This document shows, piece by piece, positions 27,299 to 35,013 of a stretch of DNA of 64,000 bases. Under the pieces are notes generated by a model, which made no database searches, was not told the origin of the DNA, and saw nothing but the letters and a program-made list of their open reading frames with translations. This stretch comes from Chryseobacterium lactis (GTDB lineage Bacteria; Bacteroidota; Bacteroidia; Flavobacteriales; Weeksellaceae), in contig NZ_CP033924.1 of NCBI RefSeq assembly GCF_003815875.1, positions 1,178,001 through 1,242,000 of the forward strand, given 5' to 3'. Every line of letters begins with the position of its first letter. Positions within the stretch are counted from its first letter, which is position 1. A program made the position numbers and the translations under genes.

Positions 27299-27984
27299 CA
27301 GGCAAGGTTTACCAGTTTATCAAATAACAGCTTCATTCCCTGGGTTGCTGTTTCTTTCATTACTACCGCTCTTTGACCATATCCAAATCCTGTTTCGTTA
27401 GGGTTGATCACAATTAAGAGACAATCATCTTTAATATCATGAATTAATCCGGCAGCGGGATATACCTGTAAAGAGGTTCCGATAACCAGTAAGATATCGG
27501 CTTCCTTTACCATTTCCCTCGCGGTCTGATATAGAGGAACATCTTCCCCGAACCAAACAATAAATGGCCTTAATTGGGCTCCGTCTTCTGCTTTATCCCC
27601 GATATTGATATCATCTTTTTGTTCGTAAATCAGTCCCTTATTATTACTGGAACAGGACTTTAATAATTCTCCGTGGATGTGTAAAATCCGGGTTGACCCG
27701 GCTCTTTCATGAAGATCATCGATATTTTGAGTAATGATCTGCACTTCAAAGTGTTTTTCCAATTCAGCCAGTAACTTATGGGCATCATTAGGTTCTACTT
27801 CATGAAGCTGACGTCTTCGTTGATTGTAAAATTCTAACACCAAAGTTCTGTCTTTTCTCCATCCTTCCGGACTTGCCACATCGGTTACACTATGATTTTC
27901 CCAGAGACCGTCTCCGTCTCTGAAGGTTTTTATTCCGCTTTCGGCACTGATTCCTGCGCCGCTTAATATCGTTAGTTTTTTCAT
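27298..27984 (-). CDS. sirtuin (Sir2/CobB-type NAD-dependent deacylase), zinc ligands missing
   Basis: The 228-residue protein has GAGISAESGIKTFR, TQNIDDLH, the catalytic His104 in LHIHGELL, and GTSLQVYPAAGL, so NAD+ binding looks intact. Tyr53 and Arg56 in FYNQRRRQL match the Y-x-x-R pair that favours succinyl and malonyl groups in CobB/SIRT5. The usual four zinc cysteines are not present; only Cys111 lies in that region. It overlaps DUF2971 (ATGA) and the ADP-ribosylglycohydrolase. A protein deacylase or an NAD+-linked step of the island are both possible. Confidence 0.92.
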   Translation of the reverse strand: MKKLTILSGAGISAESGIKTFRDGDGLWENHSVTDVASPEGWRKDRTLVLEFYNQRRRQLHEVEPNDAHKLLAELEKHFEVQIITQNIDDLHERAGSTRILHIHGELLKSCSSNNKGLIYEQKDDINIGDKAEDGAQLRPFIVWFGEDVPLYQTAREMVKEADILLVIGTSLQVYPAAGLIHDIKDDCLLIVINPNETGFGYGQRAVVMKETATQGMKLLFDKLVNLA

Positions 27985-29021
27985 CTTTTATTTATAATTT
28001 CATTATAATGAAAGTCTTTATAGGGATTATTGATACCAGCTTCTTCCCAATCTTCACAAACACTAATTATTGAGTTAGCATAATTAATATATTGTTCATC
28101 ATTTTTAGGATAAATATCAATTAAAGGTTCTACCTCTTTATTATCAAAAATGTAAAGACTATTATTCTCTTTAATTAAAAAAGCTTCTCTAAATGCTAAA
28201 ATAAATTCTTTTATATCTATTTCATTTTTGCTACCCTTATAAAGAACATAATATGATTCATGAGATACATTAATTCGATGTTTCAATATTTCAAAATCAA
28301 ACTTATTTATATCATGTTTTAACTTTCTTTTGGTCTCATTTACTAGTTTAAAATCTAATTCAAAATTTGAAGGAAAAACTTCATAAAATTTCACATCATC
28401 ATTCCCGAAAAGCTTGTAAAAATTTTCCTTTATTTTCTCCGGTGTCTTAATTCCAAAATAAATTCCCGTGATAGCCGAACGATGAATTTTTTTCATCCCA
28501 TACTGATCAAAGATTAGACGTATTTCTTTTTCATGTTGCCATGCAGACTTCTTTGTAGCAAACATCTTTCTTATAAAGCCATCTTGCAAATTTATTAGGT
28601 CCTCAATTCCCAAAATTGGAATATTATCTTTATAATCTATTTCAAATTGATATTGAAAATCAAAATTTTGTCCTTTATCAACTAATTTGTCTAAGTCATA
28701 TTCTATACAATATCCAAAATATGAAGTAGCATAATAGGCCCATAATTGTTCATTCAAAAAATCCGTGCTTAAACAATAAACCCCAATCTCTTCTTTAAAA
28801 TTTAAAACTTCCCGAAATTGTTTTTCGAGGTTGTCCAATTCACTATGTGGAAACAATGTTTTCAAAAGATCTATAACTTGAGATATTTCTTCATTAAAAT
28901 AAATATCAAACGGATCATTTAACATGCTATAGTTTGATGAGTAAAAAGAATTGTTACTTATAGTTTCGAAATCTCTTTTAAAGATATCTTCCTCTATTGA
29001 CCGATATTTGTAAACTTTCAT
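27981..29021 (-). CDS. DUF2971-family protein
   Basis: The 346-residue protein begins KVYKYRSIEED and has NDPFDIYF, VYCLSTDFLNEQLWAYYATSYFGYCIEYD and ATKKSAWQHEKEIRLIF, the conserved blocks of DUF2971. The role of the family is not established; the Y-RS...NDP...LW..Y...G-C opening resembles ADP-ribosyltransferase-like folds, which is my inference only. Base use is more AT-rich than its neighbours and there is an unusually large number of Asn, Lys and Ile codons, which may mark separate acquisition. It overlaps the sirtuin by four bases. Confidence 0.8.
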   Translation of the reverse strand: MKVYKYRSIEEDIFKRDFETISNNSFYSSNYSMLNDPFDIYFNEEISQVIDLLKTLFPHSELDNLEKQFREVLNFKEEIGVYCLSTDFLNEQLWAYYATSYFGYCIEYDLDKLVDKGQNFDFQYQFEIDYKDNIPILGIEDLINLQDGFIRKMFATKKSAWQHEKEIRLIFDQYGMKKIHRSAITGIYFGIKTPEKIKENFYKLFGNDDVKFYEVFPSNFELDFKLVNETKRKLKHDINKFDFEILKHRINVSHESYYVLYKGSKNEIDIKEFILAFREAFLIKENNSLYIFDNKEVEPLIDIYPKNDEQYINYANSIISVCEDWEEAGINNPYKDFHYNEIINKR

Positions 29022-29042
29022 GATAATTCTTTTATTTTTCTA

Positions 29043-29861
29043 TTAGGAAATAACTTCCTCAAACAGTTTCAGCATTTCTTCTTTCTTTGTAAGCACTGCA
29101 AAAACCACTCTCTTAAATTTATTTTTATATTTCCCCTGAAGATGTGTTTTAAATAATCCCGCAATTTCCTTCGGGTCGTTTCTGAACACTCCGCATCCCC
29201 ATGCTCCCAAGATTAAGACTTCATTTCCCTCGTTTAATGCTAGTGAAAACATTTTGTCCATTCTCTTCGCCATAGCACTTAATATCTCATCTATCCTTTC
29301 CGGTTCCTGGCGTTTTACAACACCTGCATTGACTGCAGGAGAAGTGATGAAATTACATAAAACAGGTTTATCAAGCAATTCCCCTTTATCTTTTCTGAAA
29401 ACGGGAACCTGCGGGCTGTAAATCATATTATCCGTATAAAAACATGATTTCATATTGCGATGGGTGGTATAATAGTCCTCTGCCATTAACAGGGTTTCAT
29501 ATAAAGCTGAAGTCCTGGCCAGGCTTTCTTCCTGTGCTTCTGCGCCACTCATAAAACCACCACCCGGATTTTTTGCTGAAGCAAAATTCAGGCACATAAG
29601 TTTATCTTGATTTTCTTCTTCAGCCAGTTTTAAAATAGCTTTCAGAGAACTGCAATTCCAGGTTTCAATCCGAGTTTCAAAAGTGGGTTCTGGCATTGGG
29701 TTTTCTACCAATCCTGAAAGTCGTTCCGGAGTGTATAATGTAGTCCTTTTTTTACTGGACTCCATTTCGTTTGCTATACTTATTCTTTCGTTTTCTTTAT
29801 TTATATAATATGTTTTGGCAAGGATTTCCAGTGTATCTTTTGCCATTCCTTTATTTGTCAT
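29043..29861 (-). CDS. bacterial-type poly(ADP-ribose) glycohydrolase (TIGR02452)
   Basis: The 272-residue macrodomain-like PARG has the catalytic signature NPGGGFMSGAEAQEESL (GGG at 100-102, QEE at 110-112) and LGAWGCGVFRNDP near the C-terminus. The family removes ADP-ribose chains or ends from targets. I chose ATG 29861 (MTNKGMAKDTLEIL), which fits family length; an in-frame GTG six codons upstream is less likely. It lies downstream of the interrupted gene at 29916 and upstream of DUF2971. Confidence 0.93.
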   Translation of the reverse strand: MTNKGMAKDTLEILAKTYYINKENERISIANEMESSKKRTTLYTPERLSGLVENPMPEPTFETRIETWNCSSLKAILKLAEEENQDKLMCLNFASAKNPGGGFMSGAEAQEESLARTSALYETLLMAEDYYTTHRNMKSCFYTDNMIYSPQVPVFRKDKGELLDKPVLCNFITSPAVNAGVVKRQEPERIDEILSAMAKRMDKMFSLALNEGNEVLILGAWGCGVFRNDPKEIAGLFKTHLQGKYKNKFKRVVFAVLTKKEEMLKLFEEVIS

Positions 29862-29915
29862 GATTCGTTTTTTTATCACAAATCCATATATTATTTCGCT
29901 GTGAATTTGTGAAGA

Positions 29916-30326
29916 TTATTGTAAAGTATTGATCAGGTTTTTTACTCCTTCATTTTCAGAGTCTTTAAAACTACTTCCTACAAATACTTTTTTTACTATT
30001 ATTTTTCCCACAATGGCCTGATTAAATGTTTCCAGCTCTTCTGAAGGCACCCACAATTCATTATGATTTCTGGCACCAACATTTTGTGCAGGATATTGGT
30101 CTGCGATTTCTTTTATAATTTCAAATTCTGTTACAAAACCAAGGTAGTTACCAAATTCATCTCTGGTGTTCCATTTTTCAGCAATTTCCGCTGCATAGTT
30201 TTCATTCAGAACTGGATAAAAAATGGGCTACCATTCTAATCTGGGAGGAAACATTTTGTATCCATTCTCTATAATTAAGATCATTTCTTTTTCTCCTACG
30301 GGTCTGTATAATTTTATCGTTTGCAT
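29916..30326 (-). pseudogene. amber-interrupted ADP-ribosylation/crystallin J1-like gene
   Basis: An ATG at 30326 opens a frame reading MQTIKLYRPVGEKEMILI...FPPRLEW, then TAG (30228-30230, codon 33), then PIFYPVLNENYA in the same frame on to a TAA at 29916-29918, 137 codons in all. I recall homologues labelled ADP-ribosylation/crystallin J1 that read WQPIFYPVLNE at this point, so one CAG-to-TAG change fits. The remainder shows no frameshift and keeps coding quality (WNTRDEFGNYLGFVTEFEI, ELWVPSEELETFNQAIVGKI), so the break is recent, a sequencing error, or read through. Confidence 0.8.
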
Positions 30327-30340
30327 GATTTTTTTTTTTG

Positions 30341-30934
30341 TTAAATATCGGCTCCTATTCTCCGGGCCAGTTCTCCTGATAATGGATAATTTTTTTCCAC
30401 AGGTAAGAGTTTTTTTGCCTTCTCAAATTCTCCGGACTTTGTCAAGTTTAAAATCTTCTTTACCAAAGGGTTATAATCTTCTATTTTGACGATCCAATCT
30501 TCATTAAATTCTTCTATCAGATGCCTGCTGATTCCGACCTGTATGGAACGGTAATTGAGTTTTGTACCTTTGATATTTCGTTCCGGATCCCATTGTACAT
30601 ATACGTTGGCATTTTCAAACTCTTCTTCCCAGATTTTGGGATTGGGATATGCTCTTTTTTCAGGAGAAGTTAAAATAGCCAGTTCCAGTGCTTTTTCCCA
30701 GGCTTCTCTTTTAATATGCAAGGCAAGCGTATATTCCTGATTCGGTTTTTGTCCGTAATTACTCCGTTCCATCATCCACAGAAAAGAAGGTTTAATCCAC
30801 GTCATTCTGTTGAATGAAAACGGAGCTGTAAACTTCTGATTCTCTAAAGCAGCTTTTGCAATGACTTTATTATAGGCCTGATATACCACCAGGGTATCAT
30901 TTTTATAATCTGCTCTTATTTCAAATTCTTTCAT
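30341..30934 (-). CDS. DUF4291 domain protein
   Basis: The 197-residue soluble protein has the DUF4291 blocks EIRADYKNDTLVVYQAYNKVIAKAAL, PFSFNRMTWIKPSFLWMMERSNYG, QEYTLALHIKREAWEKAL and YRSIQVGISRHLIEEF. The function is unknown. The invariant Arg, Tyr, Trp and His residues suggest a nucleotide or NAD+-related enzyme, an inference supported only by its position among ADP-ribose genes. It lies 14 bases upstream of the interrupted gene. Confidence 0.9.
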   Translation of the reverse strand: MKEFEIRADYKNDTLVVYQAYNKVIAKAALENQKFTAPFSFNRMTWIKPSFLWMMERSNYGQKPNQEYTLALHIKREAWEKALELAILTSPEKRAYPNPKIWEEEFENANVYVQWDPERNIKGTKLNYRSIQVGISRHLIEEFNEDWIVKIEDYNPLVKKILNLTKSGEFEKAKKLLPVEKNYPLSGELARRIGADI

Positions 30935-31021
30935 TGTTGTTCGTTTTATTCAAAATTTCTATAACCTTCCATTAAATATAAAATTTATGCCTCTACATCT
31001 TTCTATTTTACCGGATAAGAT

Positions 31022-32092
31022 TTAAAAAAGCTGTTGAAAATCTTTTGAATAAGGAGAATAAGATCCAAAAATGGCATCAAACTTCATTTCCAGATTTTCC
31101 CATTTAAATTCCTTATCAATCTGATCCAGGCATGTTACTATCAGATTCTTTTTTGTTGAATTAACATAGGCACTATCAAGCTTTAAGGCATAATTCAGCA
31201 GGTTGTAATCCAGATCACCTAATCTCAGGTGTTTCTGATATTCATTAAATATACAGGTTTCTTCCTCATTATTTTTTAAATTCAATGGCTTTTCATTACT
31301 CATCCATCCGCTTCCATGACGCGTGGTATAACTTCTTGTCACATAGTACATTTCTATATTTTCAATCCCAAGATATTTGCATACCTCAAAGGCATTTTTT
31401 GAAGTGGTGCTGGCATAAGTCACATTGGGAAAAACTCCGTGATCCATATCCAATAAAATTCCCTGACTACCTTCAAAAATAAAATGATCAAAGGAATTAA
31501 GATAATGATAATCATCTATTTTCCAGTCGATGGCATCGATTGCTTCTAAAAAAGACTGCAATTGTTTTTCAACCTCGTCCTTATCTAAAAAACCATAGTA
31601 ATAAGCAATGTTTTTCAGCTTTTCGACCAGCATTGCTTTTGGGGCAATCAAATCAATGGCAAATAGTTTATAAGGACTTTCATGTCTTTTCATGGTAGCT
31701 CCAACTCCTTTTCCGCAGGTGCCATCTTCCAGGTTTTTGGAGCTTGTTCTGTTTTGCCAGACATCAAAAGGAGTAGTTACTTTTGCCAAGGGGTGAATAT
31801 GTAATTCTATATTTCCTCCTTTCTCTCTTAACTCTTCCCGTTCATTTAACAGGAAAACAGGATGAATGGTACAATGTTCTGTAAAATAAGAAGGCAGGCC
31901 TCGCAATGCTCCGCTCGCAAAACTGGAATGAACATGCTTTCTGTCGTCGATCATCACGGTATGGGCAGCCTGCTGTCCTCCTGAAAATCTGATGACCACC
32001 GCTTCCGGATTTTGTTGCGCCAGAAAATCAGTTGTAATTCCTTTTCCTTCATCACCAAAACCCAATCCTATAACGATTTGTGCCTTTTTCAT
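31022..32092 (-). CDS. divergent short adenylosuccinate-synthetase-like enzyme
   Basis: The 356-residue protein is clearly of the PurA fold: GLGFGDEGKGITTD (Asp14, Lys17), GTCGKGVGATMKR, FEGSQGILLDMDHGVFPNVTYAST and VTRSYTTRHGSG. It is about 70 residues shorter than standard PurA. The IMP loop GGHNAGHT reads GGQQAAHT (His44 kept). The aspartate loop TTGRPRR is not recognisable; the aligned region reads EYQKHLRLGD. Thus GTP-driven phosphorylation chemistry may remain while the second substrate differs. It sits in the ADP-ribose island between DUF4291 and the VWA gene. It is probably not the housekeeping enzyme. Confidence 0.85.
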   Translation of the reverse strand: MKKAQIVIGLGFGDEGKGITTDFLAQQNPEAVVIRFSGGQQAAHTVMIDDRKHVHSSFASGALRGLPSYFTEHCTIHPVFLLNEREELREKGGNIELHIHPLAKVTTPFDVWQNRTSSKNLEDGTCGKGVGATMKRHESPYKLFAIDLIAPKAMLVEKLKNIAYYYGFLDKDEVEKQLQSFLEAIDAIDWKIDDYHYLNSFDHFIFEGSQGILLDMDHGVFPNVTYASTTSKNAFEVCKYLGIENIEMYYVTRSYTTRHGSGWMSNEKPLNLKNNEEETCIFNEYQKHLRLGDLDYNLLNYALKLDSAYVNSTKKNLIVTCLDQIDKEFKWENLEMKFDAIFGSYSPYSKDFQQLF

Positions 32093-32325
32093 ATTTTTTT
32101 TACATTTTATATTAAATCCTATTTCATCCCAATTGTCGCTTATATTTTAGGTGACTATATAAAATTTACATCATTGTCATTGGCTACGCCGAATCTTAGA
32201 TTTCTGACAAAGGAAGAATCTGATATGTGGCTAGATTCTTCATTTCACTTCGTTATATTCAGAATGACAGAGTCATAATAATTAAGATATCAGAATTAGT
32301 GTAAACTGTATATAATCACCATATT
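32093..32325. repeat. intergenic stretch with REP-like inverted repeat
   Basis: No gene. AAGAATCT (32214-32221) and AGATTCTT (32233-32240) form a perfect 8-bp stem next to TTCACTTCGTTATATTCAGAATGACAG, a phrase typical of dispersed intergenic repeats in this group. It separates the two halves of the island. Confidence 0.5.
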
Positions 32326-33180
32326 TTAAAGCATCTGAATCCCATCTAATCCTGACAGATCATTTGTTTTTAAAGCTTGATTTTTAAACTTATCACAGAT
32401 AATTTCTTTAATAACATTGGGAATCTCACGGTGATCTTCAATGGAGATACAATTCTGTCCCAATAATTCTTTCCAGCCTCTATCGGCTCTGATGCCCTGA
32501 TCAGAATGTAAAACACTGATGTGGTAGACCTCATATTTTTTCTTCGCCGCTTCCAACAATTCCAGATGAGTATAAGTTTGCTGACCTGATCCCATAATTT
32601 CTCTGATTGCGGAAGCGGAAAGCACCGGTAAACAAGGTTCATCACCCACTGTAAATAATAATCCTTTTTGATTTCTTTTTTCAAAGGCATCTGTTCTGGT
32701 GTGGAACGCTGCAAAATACCATGCCAGCAGATAACTTTCTCCTGCATTACCTCCGCCTCCGGACTCAATATAGGTACGGGTAAGCCACATATCCAGTTCT
32801 TCATCTCCTGATTCAAATTGTCCTACCTGCAACGGGTAACTGTCACATTCATGATCTCCTATACTCAGGAATAATAATGCAGGATCCGGGACTCCGCCCT
32901 GAATAATACCTCCCATGAGTTTCGGTAATCCTTCTTTAATTAATTCGTATGGAATATGTCCCATACTTCCCGTAACATCAAGTCCCAAAATAATGGGAAT
33001 GGAATTCGGATGAACCTCAGAATCTCTGGATTCTCTGAAAGAAATGCCTTTAGGATTCATTGATTCATGAGCTTTTCTTTTGGCATTCTGAGTGAAAATC
33101 TCTCCTGCGGATTTTGTTCCGTAGCCTGCTTTACTTGCTCTGTCATAACGAGCGTCTATATCGTATCTTGTGCTTCCCAT
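32326..33180 (-). CDS. von Willebrand factor A domain protein
   Basis: The 284-residue protein has a MIDAS metal site in IILGLDVTGSMG (Asp68-x-Thr-Gly-Ser72) and a VWA fold through about residue 250, with FTVGDEPCLP and SGGGGNAGESY. It has no signal peptide or membrane helix. VWA proteins act as metal-dependent protein-binding or assembly factors. The three-base gap to the coiled-coil gene and the shared operator upstream of that gene tie it to the Nudix-controlled set. Confidence 0.88.
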   Translation of the reverse strand: MGSTRYDIDARYDRASKAGYGTKSAGEIFTQNAKRKAHESMNPKGISFRESRDSEVHPNSIPIILGLDVTGSMGHIPYELIKEGLPKLMGGIIQGGVPDPALLFLSIGDHECDSYPLQVGQFESGDEELDMWLTRTYIESGGGGNAGESYLLAWYFAAFHTRTDAFEKRNQKGLLFTVGDEPCLPVLSASAIREIMGSGQQTYTHLELLEAAKKKYEVYHISVLHSDQGIRADRGWKELLGQNCISIEDHREIPNVIKEIICDKFKNQALKTNDLSGLDGIQML

Positions 33181-33182
33181 AA

Positions 33183-33518
33183 CTAAAATGTTTTTCCAAA
33201 TAAATATTCAAATCTTTTTCTGCTGACTTCGAGCTGGATGTTCAGATTTCTGATGGTTAATGATAGTTCCATATCTTTCTGAACAAATGTTTCGGAATTA
33301 AAATCCGCGAATGTCAGGCTGTTTCTATCCAAAGGACTGATGTCAATAAGCCCTTCCTGCTCTCTTTCGAGCTTCTTTATTCTGAGCTCGATATCTTCCA
33401 CCCGTCGTCTGTAGATTAATTCTGAATCTTCTCCGATGGTACGCGCACGATCTTCTCTTATCTGATCATTATTTCTTTGTAATGATTCAATAAATCTTGG
33501 TTGTAATCTGTCTTCCAT
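33183..33518 (-). CDS. small coiled-coil protein
   Basis: The 111-residue charged helical protein (MEDRLQPRFIESLQRNNDQIRED, then VEDIELRIKKLEREQEGL) is predicted to form a coiled coil and has no enzyme motif. I chose the ATG at 33518; the candidate operator at 33533-33547 lies 15 bases upstream and would be inside the gene if a GTG at 33563 were used. It is three bases from the VWA gene and is probably its partner. Confidence 0.75.
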   Translation of the reverse strand: MEDRLQPRFIESLQRNNDQIREDRARTIGEDSELIYRRRVEDIELRIKKLEREQEGLIDISPLDRNSLTFADFNSETFVQKDMELSLTIRNLNIQLEVSRKRFEYLFGKTF

Positions 33519-33532
33519 ATCAAAACTTATTT

Positions 33533-33547
33533 GTGTTATTATTACGC
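33533..33547. promoter_or_regulatory. candidate NrtR-type operator, site D
   Basis: GTGTTATTATTACGC matches the shared consensus GYGTTA-N3-WTACRC and is nearly palindromic. It lies 15-29 bases upstream of the coiled-coil gene start. Confidence 0.6.
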
Positions 33548-33589
33548 TAATTAAAACAGGCACAGTTATGCCTTATTTTTTTCTTTTTT

Positions 33590-34135
33590 CTAAAAGGAAT
33601 ACATTATATCTGTTCTTAAGACATACTTAAATCCGGTGAGTAATGTTTTCCCTTCGTGTCTTAAAGGATGGCAAAATACTAAAGCCGTTCCTTTTTTAGG
33701 GGTAATGGTAAAGAGGTTTTCGAATTCAGTTTCTCCTCCTTCAAAATCATCATTCAGATAGATTAAAAAAGTGTAAAAACTTTTTTCCTTCTCATTTCGG
33801 ATGTAGCTTCCGTCTCTGTGCATTTTAAATCGTTGTCCGGGAGAATACTTATACACTCTGAACATTTCATTAAAATTTAAAAGCGAAAGGCCTTCATGAT
33901 AGTCTGGAAGAAATCCTGCTGCTCTTTCGAAGAGGTCTTCCGCTAAATGATTATCAAAAATCATCAGACGGTCATTATTTCTGACTCCTTTATTCATCTT
34001 CTGCTGCCCTTGAACGCCAACTTTTGCCTCCTCAAAACCTTTTTCCATGGAAAGACTAACGTATTGATCACATTCACTTTCAGTCAGGAAATCTTCGATC
34101 ATAAATATCTGTGGGTGCAATTCAACTTTTTCCAT
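33590..34135 (-). CDS. 2-oxoglutarate/Fe(II) oxygenase (prolyl-4-hydroxylase type)
   Basis: The 181-residue protein has the HxD...H iron triad: His and Asp in MHRDGSYIRN and His in LRHEGKTLL, with the 2-oxoglutarate Arg in KYVLRTDIMY. Between them lie FLIYLNDDFEGGETEF and PKKGTALVF, hallmarks of P4Hc-like enzymes. It hydroxylates an unknown protein or small molecule. It lies 31 bases downstream of NADAR and seems co-transcribed with it. Confidence 0.92.
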   Translation of the reverse strand: MEKVELHPQIFMIEDFLTESECDQYVSLSMEKGFEEAKVGVQGQQKMNKGVRNNDRLMIFDNHLAEDLFERAAGFLPDYHEGLSLLNFNEMFRVYKYSPGQRFKMHRDGSYIRNEKEKSFYTFLIYLNDDFEGGETEFENLFTITPKKGTALVFCHPLRHEGKTLLTGFKYVLRTDIMYSF

Positions 34136-34166
34136 AATTAATATTTTGTGTTTGGTTATTGTGTTT

Positions 34167-34709
34167 TTACCCTCTCAATTCATCCCGTACTTCCATCAAA
34201 GCAAACCCTAACAGGTTCTCTCCGTTCCATAGTAAAGGATTGTCTGCTCTTGTATCTGTTTCCAACATTCCGATTCCCCAAATTTTGTCGTACGGACTGG
34301 CTTCTACTAAAATTTTATCACCGGTTGACAAAAGAAAGTCTTTGAATTTCTGATTCTGAGAAAATTTTAAAAGATTTCCGTTTTTTACAATTTGATATTT
34401 ATACTCATCCCATTTCTTAGGATCAAAATTTTTAACTTTTCTTCCTAAGCTTTTTGCCAGATTGGGAGTACTTGCCTGCAAAATTTCTTTCAACGTTTCA
34501 ACATCATTAAATAAATTTGCTTTCCCCGCCATCATATAATGCTCAGCTGTTTTATATACTACTCCATTTTCTTCAATCCTTCCCGGAAACCATTGGCTGA
34601 AACAGGATTTGGTAATCTCATCTTTTGCTGAATGACCCCAGAAAAACAGAAACTTGATTCTTTCCTTTTTCTGAAATCTTTCTTTTGTATTTTGTAAGGT
34701 GTAGTTCAT
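34167..34709 (-). CDS. NADAR-family protein (ADP-ribose glycosidase)
   Basis: The 180-residue protein has the NADAR blocks FFWGH, CFSQWFP, YKTAEHYMMAGKA, VEASPYDKIWGIG and NLLGFALMEVRDEL. NADAR enzymes have been shown to remove ADP-ribose from guanine in DNA as partners of DarT2-like toxins, and the family is tied to NAD+/ADP-ribose systems. No DarT-like gene is visible nearby. The ATG at 34709 is preferred; a frame-open TTG at 34730 lies inside the operator and promoter. Confidence 0.93.
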   Translation of the reverse strand: MNYTLQNTKERFQKKERIKFLFFWGHSAKDEITKSCFSQWFPGRIEENGVVYKTAEHYMMAGKANLFNDVETLKEILQASTPNLAKSLGRKVKNFDPKKWDEYKYQIVKNGNLLKFSQNQKFKDFLLSTGDKILVEASPYDKIWGIGMLETDTRADNPLLWNGENLLGFALMEVRDELRG

Positions 34710-34713
34710 TATT

Positions 34714-34728
34714 GCGTTATTTTTACAC
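34714..34728. promoter_or_regulatory. candidate NrtR-type operator, site B
   Basis: GCGTTATTTTTACAC fits GYGTTA-N3-WTACRC. It lies 5-19 bases upstream of the NADAR start and shares one base with the -7 element CAAATTTA (TAAATTTG on the minus strand, 34728-34735). Confidence 0.65.
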
Positions 34729-34760
34729 AAATTTAAAAGAATATCATTTTACCAACCAAA
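34728..34760 (-). promoter_or_regulatory. promoter of the NADAR operon
   Basis: On the minus strand TTTG (34757-34760), 21 bases, then TAAATTTG (34728-34735) match the Bacteroidota consensus. Operator B begins on the last G and operator C lies just upstream of the -33 element. Confidence 0.75.
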
Positions 34761-34767
34761 TTTATTT

Positions 34768-34782
34768 GTGTTAATTTTACAC
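34768..34782. promoter_or_regulatory. candidate NrtR-type operator, site C
   Basis: GTGTTAATTTTACAC fits GYGTTA-N3-WTACRC and is 54 bases from site B by centres. It lies upstream of the -33 element of the NADAR promoter. Confidence 0.6.
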
Positions 34783-34908
34783 TAATGAACTTAATCAGTT
34801 GATTATCAATATAAAAAAATTAATCTGTAAAATACTATGATTTCTAATGTCCGGTAATTATGGCAGGTATGAAGAACTTTCGGTTAAAGCCAATGAGGGG
34901 TAATGTTA

Positions 34909-34933
34909 TAAAAAAAACGGGTTAAAGCCCGTT
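34909..34933 (-). terminator. terminator of the Nudix regulator gene
   Basis: On the minus strand AACGGGC...CCCGTT (34916-34933) is followed by a run of eight or more T. It separates the regulator from the NADAR promoter. Confidence 0.8.
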
Positions 34934-35013
34934 GTAATTAAATATTTTTTAGAAGATCATCTATTGTAACAGCAGTTACTATCAAGGTATTTGTGCTATT
35001 CGTGTTTAAACAG

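Noticed and set aside
30223..30489. Plus-strand frame of 88 codons across the interrupted gene
   Set aside because: It is the antisense of the ADP-ribosylation-type gene and DUF4291 and has no coding character.
31022..32092. PurZ of the diaminopurine (Z-genome) phage pathway
   Set aside because: PurZ usually replaces the catalytic Asp by Ser or Thr; here Asp14 is kept, and no Z-pathway partner genes or phage genes lie nearby.
34167..34709. DarT2-NADAR toxin-antitoxin pair
   Set aside because: No DarT-like ADP-ribosyltransferase is visible on either side, although DUF2971 remains untested.
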